From Saccharothrix sp. NRRL B-16348 (lineage in GTDB: Bacteria > Actinomycetota > Actinomycetes > Mycobacteriales > Pseudonocardiaceae), in the NCBI RefSeq assembly GCF_001280085.1, contig NZ_LGED01000194.1:124001-188000 (forward strand): 64,000 nucleotides of DNA, given 5' to 3'. The notes under the pieces are model-generated. The model did no database searches. It saw only the letters and a list, made by a program, of their open reading frames with translations, and was not told the origin of the DNA. Numbering within the stretch: position 1 is the first letter of the stretch; every line of letters starts with the position of its first letter. Below are positions 44,347-51,429 of this stretch, one piece after another. The position numbers and the translations under genes were made by a program.

Positions 44347-45353
44347 CAGTGCTCCCCTGAGCTCGCGGCGAGTCCCTGCCGGACCAGCGGCAGGGTGAGT
44401 TGGCCGATCTGGTCGAACCCCGCTCCCACGGTCTTGCCGTGGGTGAAGCGGAAGTGGATGCCTTCGAGGATCACGGCGAGCTTGAAGTACGCGAACGCCG
44501 TGTACCAGGCCAGACCGCCGGTGTCGGCGCCGCTGCGCTCGGCGTAGCGGCGCACCAGCGCGTCGGTGTCGGCGAAACCGGGCAACGTCGGCACGGTGCC
44601 GGTGATCGGGTCGTCCTCGCGCGCGCCGATGCCGTTCCAGTACACGCACAGCAGGCCGACGTCGGCCAGCGGGTCGCCCAGCGTGGCCATCTCCCAGTCC
44701 AGCACCGCGCTGATGTCCAGCGGGTCCTCGGTGACCAGGACGTTGTCCAGCCGGTAGTCGCCGTGCACGATCGTGGCGCGGGCGGAGTCGGGGACGCTGT
44801 CGGCGAGCCGGTCGCGCAGTTCGTCGATGCCGGGCAGCTCACGGCTGCGCGAGGCGTCGAGCTGCTTGCCCCAGCGGGCGACCTGGCGCTTGAGGAAGCC
44901 GTCCGGCCGGCCGAAGTCGGTCAGGCCGACGTCCTTCGGGTCGACGGCGTGCAGGTCGGCGAGCACGTCGACCAACCGTTCGGACAGGGTGCGCGCCTTG
45001 TCGGGGGTGAGCCACGGGCACTGGTCGCGGTGCCGCAGCGCGACGCCGGGCACCTCTTCCATCAGGTAGAACGGCGCGCCGATGACGTCGGTGTCCTCGC
45101 AGAGCAGCTCGACGCGCGGCACGGGCACGGCGGTGTCGGCGAGTGCCTTGATCACGCGGTGTTCGCGGGACATGTCGTGCGCGGTGGCCAGCACGTGGCC
45201 CAGCGGCGGGCGGCGCAGCACCCAGCGCTCCCGGCCGTCGGTGACGCGGTAGGTCAGGTTCGACCGTCCGCCGGGGATCAGTTCGCCGGTCAACGGGCCG
45301 GTGCCGAGGTGCGCGGCGAGCCGGTCGAGGTCCAGGCCGGGTAGTTCGGTCAT
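44346..45353 (-). CDS. Phosphotransferase (APH fold) of acyl-CoA dehydrogenase operon
   Basis: A 335-residue aminoglycoside-phosphotransferase-fold kinase of the FadE36/ACAD10-N group. Catalytic loop [13 protein letters not shown] (His-Gly-Asp..Asn) and metal-binding [15 protein letters not shown] are present, as is N-terminal ATP-site [10 protein letters not shown]. In human ACAD10/11 such kinases phosphorylate 4-hydroxyacyl-CoAs before elimination by the dehydrogenase, so use of 4-hydroxy acids is a reasonable inference here. ATGA overlap with the HAD gene. Confidence 0.9.
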   Translation of the reverse strand: MTELPGLDLDRLAAHLGTGPLTGELIPGGRSNLTYRVTDGRERWVLRRPPLGHVLATAHDMSREHRVIKALADTAVPVPRVELLCEDTDVIGAPFYLMEEVPGVALRHRDQCPWLTPDKARTLSERLVDVLADLHAVDPKDVGLTDFGRPDGFLKRQVARWGKQLDASRSRELPGIDELRDRLADSVPDSARATIVHGDYRLDNVLVTEDPLDISAVLDWEMATLGDPLADVGLLCVYWNGIGAREDDPITGTVPTLPGFADTDALVRRYAERSGADTGGLAWYTAFAYFKLAVILEGIHFRFTHGKTVGAGFDQIGQLTLPLVRQGLAASSGEH

Positions 45354-45991
45354 GCGGCGACTCCCCTGAGCTGGGCGATCACCGCGCGGGTCGTGTCGGC
45401 GTCGGTGTGCCGGTGGGCGTGCAGGCCGACCGCCTGCGCCGCTTCGACGTTGACCGGCGCGTCGTCGAAGAACACGCACCGGTGGGCGGGCAGGCCGATC
45501 TGGTCCAGAGTGTGCTGGAAGATGCGCGGGTCCGGCTTGCGCAGCCCGATCCGACCGCTGATCACGATCGTGTCGAACAGCTCCAGCAGCAGCTCCTCGG
45601 GATAGCCCTCGCCCCAGCTGTTGGACAGCAGCACGGTCCGCAGGCCGTCGGCGCGCAGTTCGCGGACCAGGTCGACCATCTTCGGGTCCGGGTGGGCGCT
45701 GCCGAACATGCGGCGCAGCAGGCCTTTCGACGCCACCTCGCGTCCGTCGACGGTGAGGAGCTCGGCGGCCAGGAGTGCCTCGAACTCGTCGGGCGTGAGC
45801 TCGCCGGTCTCCAGTCGGAACACCGGGTTGTCGGGGACCGCGTCACGGCCCATCCAGCTCTTCATGGTCCGGCCGTAGCGGTCCCGGTCGATGTTCTCCG
45901 AAGTCAGCCAGTCCTCGATGAAGGCGGGCACGGAGACCGTGAGCACGCCACCCCAGTCCAACACCACCGCGTCGATGCGCCGTTCGTCCAC
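45350..45991 (-). CDS. HAD-family hydrolase (ACAD10 N-terminal type)
   Basis: A 213-residue HAD protein. Motif I is VVLDWGGVL with the nucleophile Asp and Gly at the usual second-Asp position, motif II LLSNSWGEGYP, motif III with Lys in GLRKPDPRIF, motif IV VFFDDAPVNV. The family includes epoxide-hydrolase N-terminal phosphatases and ACAD10. First gene of the operon; GTG start with TACCCT six bases upstream gives a leaderless transcript under a perfect palindrome. Confidence 0.9.
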   Translation of the reverse strand: MDERRIDAVVLDWGGVLTVSVPAFIEDWLTSENIDRDRYGRTMKSWMGRDAVPDNPVFRLETGELTPDEFEALLAAELLTVDGREVASKGLLRRMFGSAHPDPKMVDLVRELRADGLRTVLLSNSWGEGYPEELLLELFDTIVISGRIGLRKPDPRIFQHTLDQIGLPAHRCVFFDDAPVNVEAAQAVGLHAHRHTDADTTRAVIAQLRGVAA

Positions 45992-46001
45992 GTCGCGAGG
46001 G

Positions 46002-46017
46002 TACCGACCGGTCGGTA
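46002..46017. promoter_or_regulatory. Perfect 16-bp palindrome at the HAD-kinase-ACAD operon promoter
   Basis: TACCGACC followed by GGTCGGTA. Its last two bases, read toward the operon, are the first two of the TACCCT -10 hexamer (45998-46003 on the complement), so a bound repressor would block transcription. Sequences of this form are typical TetR-family operators of actinobacterial fatty-acid genes; no TetR gene adjoins. Confidence 0.75.
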
Positions 46018-46093
46018 TGTCGGCAACCCTCGTCGCCCGAGGACCCTCACCAGGGCTTTGAGTCGTGTCTTCTTAGCCTGCCGGGAGGAAGCA

Positions 46094-46560
46094 ATGCCGG
46101 TTCTGGTCACCGGTGCGACCGGCATCGCCGGGCAATGCGTGGTGCGTCGACTGCTCGACGGGGGTGGTCGGTCCGGGCGTTGACGCGTGATCCGGCGGCG
46201 GCTCGACTGCCGGCCGGGGTCGAGGTGGTGGCCGGGGACTTCACCGGCCCGTCGTCGCTGGCGGCCGCGGTGAAGGCGTTGGTGGAGGAGGGCACGCCGG
46301 TCGGACCTACCAGCCGACCGGTCCGGCACCGGTGCTTCGGCGGGACGCGGTGCGGATGATCGGCGAGGCGATCGGGCGTGACGTGGAGTTCGTGGAGCTG
46401 ACCCCGGACCAGGCGCGTGAGGCGTGGCGTGACGTCTACCCGGCTGAGGTGTCCGAGTGGTTCCTCGAGATGGGCCGTCACCCCGACGGCAGCAGTTGGG
46501 TATCGCCGGACGTCGAGCGGGTGCTGACATCGCGGCATGCGAAGTGGTCGCAGCCGCCGG
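46094..46560 (+). pseudogene. Decayed NmrA/atypical-SDR gene
   Basis: An NAD(P)-binding protein broken into frames. Frame one from ATG 46094 (after GGAGGAA) encodes MPVLVTGATGIAGQCVVRRL then stops at 46183. The continuation lies one frame away: GWSVRALTRDPAAARLPAGVEVVAGDF. The C-terminal part resumes in a third frame: AVRMIGEAIGRDVEFVELTPDQ. About 100 residues of the expected middle are missing. Frameshifts plus an internal deletion mean it cannot make a functional protein. Confidence 0.82.
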
Positions 46561-46602
46561 TTGGTCAGCCTCGTTCACGAGGACCGTCCGCCGGGTCGAT
46601 CG

Positions 46603-47127
46603 TCAGGGCGGTTCGGGCAGGGCATTGCGCAGGCGGATTCCGCTGAACCCGAGCGTGCTCGCGACCACCCGTCGCCAGAACGGCCACAGGTTGGCCATCA
46701 GCCGCAGCTCGATGCCGGCGTCCTCGTGCAACGCGAGCAGGTCGCCGACCACCTCGGGCGCGCCGAGCGGTTCGACCGGTTCGGTGGCCACGTGGGCGTT
46801 GGTCGGTTCGCCGAACGGCCGGAACGCCCGCGCGTCGAACCGGTAGGCGTACAGCCGTGCGGTCTGCATCCGGCGCAGCCAGCCGAACTCGATCGCGTGA
46901 ACCCGCTCGACACCCAGCCACGCCCGGTCCTCGGCGCTGGTGGTCGGTTCGACCCACGCCATCGCACGCGGACACTGGCGCGGGAACCAGTAGTCGGGCG
47001 TCCGTGTGTGGTCCACCGCCCACACGTACGCCTCGGGTTGTCGGGCCGTGGCGGCGACGTGCGGCTCGAACCGGGTGATCGTGGGGTCTTCGGAGAAGTG
47101 CAGCACTTCCCCCGGCGCCGGTCGCAT
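46603..47127 (-). CDS. Conserved protein of DUF6886 type
   Basis: A 174-residue protein beginning MRPAPGEVLHFSEDPTITRFEPHV, with EAYVWAVDHTRTPDYWFPRQCPRAMAWV and WLRRMQTARLYAYRFDA. It matches a conserved family that I recall as DUF6886; function unknown, with no catalytic motif I can name. ATG 47127 starts the conserved region; longer in-frame extensions upstream look non-coding. The stop lies just beyond the decayed NmrA remnant on the opposite strand. Confidence 0.75.
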   Translation of the reverse strand: MRPAPGEVLHFSEDPTITRFEPHVAATARQPEAYVWAVDHTRTPDYWFPRQCPRAMAWVEPTTSAEDRAWLGVERVHAIEFGWLRRMQTARLYAYRFDARAFRPFGEPTNAHVATEPVEPLGAPEVVGDLLALHEDAGIELRLMANLWPFWRRVVASTLGFSGIRLRNALPEPP

Positions 47128-47310
47128 GGTCGGCGATCCTGTCGGACGTCGACCGGCACGATCCACCGATTTCCGCTCAGGCCGCGTCCGGTACCGCCTG
47201 CACTGTCCGGTCCCGACCTGCGCATCGGTGACGCGATCTGCCGGTGTCACCGCACACCGGGCCGCGGGCAGCGGCCGGGCCAGTGGGCGAGTGCCGCTCG
47301 GGCGGTGGGC

Positions 47311-47351
47311 GATGTGCACCGGGCCTACCTGCCGCAGACCCGGTGCACATC
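47311..47351. terminator. Strong hairpin downstream of hsp20
   Basis: GATGTGCACCGGG (47311-47323) pairs perfectly with CCCGGTGCACATC (47339-47351); 15-base loop. It begins 24 bases after the hsp20 stop. I see nothing else in the 247-base interval 47128-47374. Confidence 0.8.
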
Positions 47352-47374
47352 CGGTAGCCGACGGCGTGGAATTG

Positions 47375-47809
47375 TCAGGCGTTGATCTCCTTCGGTGCGC
47401 CGTCGGTCTGGCCGATGGTGATCTTGCGCGGCTTGGCCTTCTCCGCGATCGGGATGCGCAGCGTCAGCACGCCGGAGTCGTAGTCGGCCTTGATCCGGTC
47501 GACGTCGAGCGAGTCACCGAGGAACAGCTGGCGCGAGAAGACGCCCAGAGGACGCTCGGACAGCTGCATCTCGACGTCGTCGGTGCGGTTGGGGCGACGC
47601 TCGGCCTTCACCGTGAGCACGTTGCGCTCGACGTCGAGGTCGATGGCGTCCGGGGTGACTCCGGGCAGGTCGAACTCCACCACGAACTGGTCGTTGGCGC
47701 GGTAGGCGTCCATCGGCATGGGCGTGGGCCGCGACCACGTGCCCGGTCCGCTGAAGAACTGCTGCGCCAGCCGGTCCAGCTCCCGGAACGGGTCCGTGCG
47801 CATCAACAT
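47375..47809 (-). CDS. Hsp20/alpha-crystallin small heat-shock protein
   Basis: A 144-residue holdase chaperone. The alpha-crystallin domain runs from about residue 35 ([32 protein letters not shown], in parts) to [18 protein letters not shown]; the short N-terminal arm begins [22 protein letters not shown] 47809 follows AGGAGGT. Divergent from its likely regulator; TTGTCA (47890-47895) and TACAAC (47867-47872), both on the complement with a 17-base spacer, form its promoter. Confidence 0.93.
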   Translation of the reverse strand: MLMRTDPFRELDRLAQQFFSGPGTWSRPTPMPMDAYRANDQFVVEFDLPGVTPDAIDLDVERNVLTVKAERRPNRTDDVEMQLSERPLGVFSRQLFLGDSLDVDRIKADYDSGVLTLRIPIAEKAKPRKITIGQTDGAPKEINA

Positions 47810-47866
47810 CGGGAACACCTCCTGGTTTGGTCTGGTCAATGCGCTGGTGATTGCGCTGCCGATTCA

Positions 47867-47917
47867 GTTGTACCACGTCGTCATGTGGTTGACAAGAGCG
47901 AATGTCGTCGGTAAGTT
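47867..47917. promoter_or_regulatory. Overlapping divergent promoters of hsp20 and its regulator
   Basis: Plus strand: TTGACA (47889-47894), 17 bases, TAAGTT (47912-47917), start ATG at 47924. Minus strand: TTGTCA, 17 bases, TACAAC. The two -35 hexamers occupy the same bases, and an imperfect dyad (TTGTACCAC near 47869, GTGGTTGACAA near 47885) spans the minus promoter. Confidence 0.75.
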
Positions 47918-47923
47918 GACGTC

Positions 47924-48493
47924 ATGGCGATCGGAGACTACGAGACCGTCCGGGCGGCGGCAACCGGGGAAGACCTCAGTGCGGGGCAGGTGCTGTCCGC
48001 GCTGGTCCTCCTGCGGCGACTGCGCGACGAGCTGGCCGGTTGGGAACCGCAGCTGATCGCCGCGGCGCGTGAGCTGGGCACGAGCTGGGCCGAGCTGGCT
48101 CCCGCGCTGGGAGTGGCCAGCAGACAGGCGGCGGAGCGCCGGTACCTGCGGCTGCGCCCGTCGGAACTGGGCGCTACCGCCGAGGGTCGGGTCCGTGCCG
48201 AACGGGACAAGCGCGCGGCTGACCGGGCGGTGTCGCAGTGGGCGCGCGACAACGCCGCGTCGCTGCGCAGCCTGGCCGGTCAGGTCGGCCGGATGGACGT
48301 CGTCGTGCGCGAGGCGCTGGCGGAGGACGACGCCGTGGCGCTGCTGGAGCCGTTGCTGGCGGCGCTGAGCAGGATGCGGGCCAGCCACCCGGAGTTGGCC
48401 CAGGAGATCCAGGCCGTCGGCGACCGAGCGGAGGAGGTGCGACGCGACACCCAGACGCTGCGGGACAACCAGATGCTGCGCGACAACCACTGA
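47924..48493 (+). CDS. Probable hsp18/hsp20 transcriptional regulator
   Basis: A 189-residue helical protein. The central LGTSWAELAPALGVASRQAAERRYLRL is a helix-turn-helix; the C-terminal half is a charged coiled coil ending in repeated RRDTQTLRDNQMLRDNH. It resembles regulators annotated next to small heat-shock genes in actinomycetes. Canonical promoter with the start codon at the expected transcription start, so leaderless; transcript shares control region with hsp20. Confidence 0.78.
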   Translation: MAIGDYETVRAAATGEDLSAGQVLSALVLLRRLRDELAGWEPQLIAAARELGTSWAELAPALGVASRQAAERRYLRLRPSELGATAEGRVRAERDKRAADRAVSQWARDNAASLRSLAGQVGRMDVVVREALAEDDAVALLEPLLAALSRMRASHPELAQEIQAVGDRAEEVRRDTQTLRDNQMLRDNH

Positions 48494-48871
48494 CAACCAC
48501 CGACGACCGACAACCGCTCATCACCACCGACGAGCGGTAAGCGACAAGCGGCAAACAGCGACACGCACTGGCGGGCGCTGGCGTTCGGTTGACAACGGCA
48601 GCGCCCGGACCGCCCACCGGGACGCTGCGGTAGGTCGGGCCCGACCTAACCGAACGACCAGACCGATTGCCGAAGTGGTGGAGGTTGGCTTGAGCGGGGC
48701 TGCCGTTGTGTCGGTGGCGGAGGGTAGTCCTTCTCGGGGCGGGTCGGGGTCAACCGATCGGCTTGGTCGGGGTCAACCTTCTCCCGAGGGGATTCGGTCC
48801 TTTCGTCGCTCGTGGTGATCGGTTCCCGCTGTCACGGTGGAGAGGCTTTCCACAGTGGCAGGGGGATGGAA
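48494..48871 (+). other. 378-base intergenic region with repeats upstream of the propeller gene
   Basis: No gene found. It holds GACAACC-type short repeats just after the regulator stop, a CCGCTC/GAGCGG stem near 48515-48538 that may terminate it, an 18-base palindrome (48631-48648), and a 14-base direct repeat GGTCGGGGTCAACC at 48742-48755 and 48765-48778, which could be a regulator site about 100 bases before the next gene. Confidence 0.6.
48631..48648. promoter_or_regulatory. Perfect 18-bp palindrome
   Basis: TAGGTCGGG followed directly by CCCGACCTA, flanked by CGG and ACCG that extend the pairing with one bulged base. Either an operator or part of a terminator of the upstream gene; 224 bases before the propeller gene. 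Confidence 0.5.
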
Positions 48872-50494
48872 ATGCCGATCTCTGAACGGGTAGTGGCGTT
48901 GGTGGCGGTGGCCGCGTCGGTGGTGTCGCTGGGTGCCGGGGTCACGGCGGCCTCGCCGGGGCGGCCCGACCGGCCGGGTGGCTGGGCGGGTGATTGGGCG
49001 ACGTGGTCGAAGGACTCGGCCGGGTCGCGGTACGCGGCGGCGGAGTGGCGGATCACGCCGCGCACCGTGTCGAAGTTGAAGGTGAAGTGGGCGTTCGCCT
49101 TCCCGAAATCGGAGGCTCCGGTGCGGAGCCAGCCTGCCGTGGTCGGCGGGGTGGCGTTCTTCGGCGGGCCGGATGGGAGGTTCCACGCGCGGGACGCGGA
49201 GACCGGCGCGGAGGTGTGGACGACGGACCTGTCCGGGATCGCTCCGGGCGCCCGGCCGGCGATCCCGTGGGACAGCCCGTCGGTGTCGGGCGGGCGGGTG
49301 TACTTCGGCGATGTGCGCGGCTTCGTCTACTCGCTGGACCAGGTCACGGGTCGGGTGGTGTGGGCGAAGCAGGTCGACGCGCACCCGGCGGCGACGGTGA
49401 CCAGTTCACCGATCGTGCACGACGGGAAGGTGTACGTCGGCACGTCGAGCGGTGAGAACGCGGCCACCAGCCCGGACGGGACGGACGACCCGAACTACCC
49501 GTGCTGCACGTTCCGCGGTCACATCGACGCCCTCGACGCCCGCACGGGCGAGCTGGTGTGGCGGCACTACACGGTGCCCGAGCCGCAGGCGGTGGGGACG
49601 TGGCCCAGTGGCGCGACCCGGTACGAGCCGTCCGGGGCAGGGGTGTGGAGCTCGCCGGTGGTCGACGCGCGCAGCGGCACCGTGTACGTCGGCACCGGTC
49701 AGAACTACACGGGCAGCGCCGGCGATTTCGACACGTTGCTGGCGCTGGACCACCGCACGGGCGCGGTGAAGTGGCGCAACCAGGTCACGAAGGCCGACAC
49801 GTGGCGCGGGTTGTGCAACAGCCCCGAACCGGAGGGCTACTGCCCGGGGCTGAAGGACGGCACGGCGTTGGACTACGACATCGGCGCGACGCCGAACCTG
49901 TTCACCGCGGGCGGGCGGGAGCTGGTCGGGGTGGGGCAGAAGTTGGGCGTCTACCACGTGTTCGACGCGAGGACCGGGGAGGTGGTGTGGCGTCGGCAGC
50001 TGGGTGTGCCGTTGCCCAGCGGCGGCATCTCGGGCATCCAGTGGGGCACGAGCTACGACGGGCACCGGCTCTACATCGCGACGTACTTCGCCGATCCGGG
50101 CACGGTGTTCGCGGTGGACCCGGCCACGGGCCGCGTGCTGTGGAAGACGCCGAACCCGGCGGACGGCTGCACGACCGGTGGCGCCGCCGCGCACCCGGAG
50201 ATCTGCTCGCTGGGTCACGGCCCGGCGGTGACGAGCAGTCCGGGCCTGGTGTGGGAGGGAGGCAACGACGGCAAGCTGCGGGCGTACTCGGCGCGGGACG
50301 GCCGGGTGCTGTGGACCTACGACACGATCCGGGACTTCACCGGCGTCAACGGCCTGCCGGGGCGTGGCGGCACGATCTCCGGTGGCGGTGGTGGCGCGGT
50401 CGTGGCCGACGGGATGGTGTACGTGCAGGCGGGTTACGCGCCGGACTACCCGAACCCGGACGGCGGTGACGTGCTGCTCGCGTTCGGCCTGTGA
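48872..50494 (+). CDS. Secreted PQQ-type beta-propeller, polyvinyl-alcohol-dehydrogenase-like
   Basis: A 540-residue protein with a signal peptide ending near GVTAASPG and seven or eight PQQ-like blades (repeated DAxTGxxVW: ARDAETGAEVW, LDARTGELVW, FDARTGEVVW, VDPATGRVLW). PNYPCCTFRGH contains the vicinal Cys pair seen in polyvinyl alcohol and alcohol quinoprotein dehydrogenases. The CxxCH haem-c domain of cytochrome-type PVA dehydrogenase is absent. ATG 48872 has GGGGGA at good distance. An exported PQQ-dependent alcohol oxidase is possible; PQQ binding is not proven. Confidence 0.82.
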   Translation: MPISERVVALVAVAASVVSLGAGVTAASPGRPDRPGGWAGDWATWSKDSAGSRYAAAEWRITPRTVSKLKVKWAFAFPKSEAPVRSQPAVVGGVAFFGGPDGRFHARDAETGAEVWTTDLSGIAPGARPAIPWDSPSVSGGRVYFGDVRGFVYSLDQVTGRVVWAKQVDAHPAATVTSSPIVHDGKVYVGTSSGENAATSPDGTDDPNYPCCTFRGHIDALDARTGELVWRHYTVPEPQAVGTWPSGATRYEPSGAGVWSSPVVDARSGTVYVGTGQNYTGSAGDFDTLLALDHRTGAVKWRNQVTKADTWRGLCNSPEPEGYCPGLKDGTALDYDIGATPNLFTAGGRELVGVGQKLGVYHVFDARTGEVVWRRQLGVPLPSGGISGIQWGTSYDGHRLYIATYFADPGTVFAVDPATGRVLWKTPNPADGCTTGGAAAHPEICSLGHGPAVTSSPGLVWEGGNDGKLRAYSARDGRVLWTYDTIRDFTGVNGLPGRGGTISGGGGGAVVADGMVYVQAGYAPDYPNPDGGDVLLAFGL

Positions 50495-50559
50495 CGGTCG
50501 GCTCTGTGACGGTCGGACCCCGTGACGGTCGGACCCCGTGACCGGTGGCGCCGGGGTGG

Positions 50560-51429
50560 TCAGCCGACGATGGTGACCACCCCGGTGCCGCCGTCGATCT
50601 CGACCGGCACGCCGAGCGGCACGGTGAGCTGGCCGTCACAGTGCCCGAACGGGGCGTCGGCGACGATCGGCACGCCGAGGCCGCCGAGCCGGTCGGCGAG
50701 CACGGCCGCGGGGTCGCCGCAGCCCGTCCACGAGCCGAGGACGAGCCCGGCGACGCGGTCGAACCACCCGGACCGCAGCAGGTCGGTGAGCATCCGGTCG
50801 AGCCGGTAGGGCTCTTCGTTGACGTCCTCGAGCAGCACGATCGCGCCGGCGGGCGGTGGCGCGTCGAGGAGGCTGAGGTTGCCGCCGACGGCGACGCCCC
50901 GGGCGACGCCGGGCGCCATGCCGACCCCGCGGTAGGACGACACGCCGGTGAACAGGGCGGCGCGGAGCCGTTCGCGGGCGTCGGCGTCCTCCACGAACGC
51001 CCTGGTGCCGACCATCGGCCCGAACCAGGTGGGCACGCCGTGCGCCCAGAACCGCTCGTGCAGCACGGTGGTGTCGCTGGAGCCGACGAAGACCTTCCGG
51101 CGTCCGGAAGCCGCCGCGGCGACGGCGGTCCAGTCGACCAGGTCCACCATGCGCAGGCTGCCGTAGCCGCCGCGGGCGCACAGCACCCCGACCACGGCCG
51201 GGTCGAGCCAGGCCTGTTCGAGCGCACGGGCGCGGTCGGTGTCGTGGCCGGCGAGGTAGTCCAGCGTCGGGTGGGTGTCCAGGGCGTGGTCGTCGACCCG
51301 CACGTCCAGGCCCCACTTGCGCAGCCACGCGACGCCGGCGTCGAGGAGCCCGGCCGCGCACGGTCCGGCCGGGCTGACCACGACGACCCGGTCACCCGCC
51401 CGCAACAAAGGAGACCCGGAGGACGTCAC
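50560..51429 (-). CDS. S66-family LD-carboxypeptidase
   Basis: A 289-residue Ser-Glu-His peptidase of murein recycling. CARGGYGSLRMVDLVDW and FVGSSDTTVLHERFW (nucleophile Ser, about residue 110) precede LLEDVNEEPYRLDRML (Glu) and DAPFGHCDGQLTVPLG (His, near residue 265). It would remove D-Ala from tetrapeptides in the cytosol. GTG start overlaps the S9 peptidase stop (GTGA), so both are co-translated. It is followed on the other strand by three copies of a GTGACGGTCGG repeat (50492-50540). Confidence 0.88.
   Translation of the reverse strand: MTSSGSPLLRAGDRVVVVSPAGPCAAGLLDAGVAWLRKWGLDVRVDDHALDTHPTLDYLAGHDTDRARALEQAWLDPAVVGVLCARGGYGSLRMVDLVDWTAVAAAASGRRKVFVGSSDTTVLHERFWAHGVPTWFGPMVGTRAFVEDADARERLRAALFTGVSSYRGVGMAPGVARGVAVGGNLSLLDAPPPAGAIVLLEDVNEEPYRLDRMLTDLLRSGWFDRVAGLVLGSWTGCGDPAAVLADRLGGLGVPIVADAPFGHCDGQLTVPLGVPVEIDGGTGVVTIVG

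Noticed and set aside
46094..46560. NmrA fragments considered as programmed frameshifting
   Set aside because: There is more than one frame change and a missing segment; no slippery sequence is seen. Decay is simpler.
46094..47374. Insertion sequence or integron-like element around the pseudogene
   Set aside because: No transposase, terminal inverted repeats or target duplications could be found.
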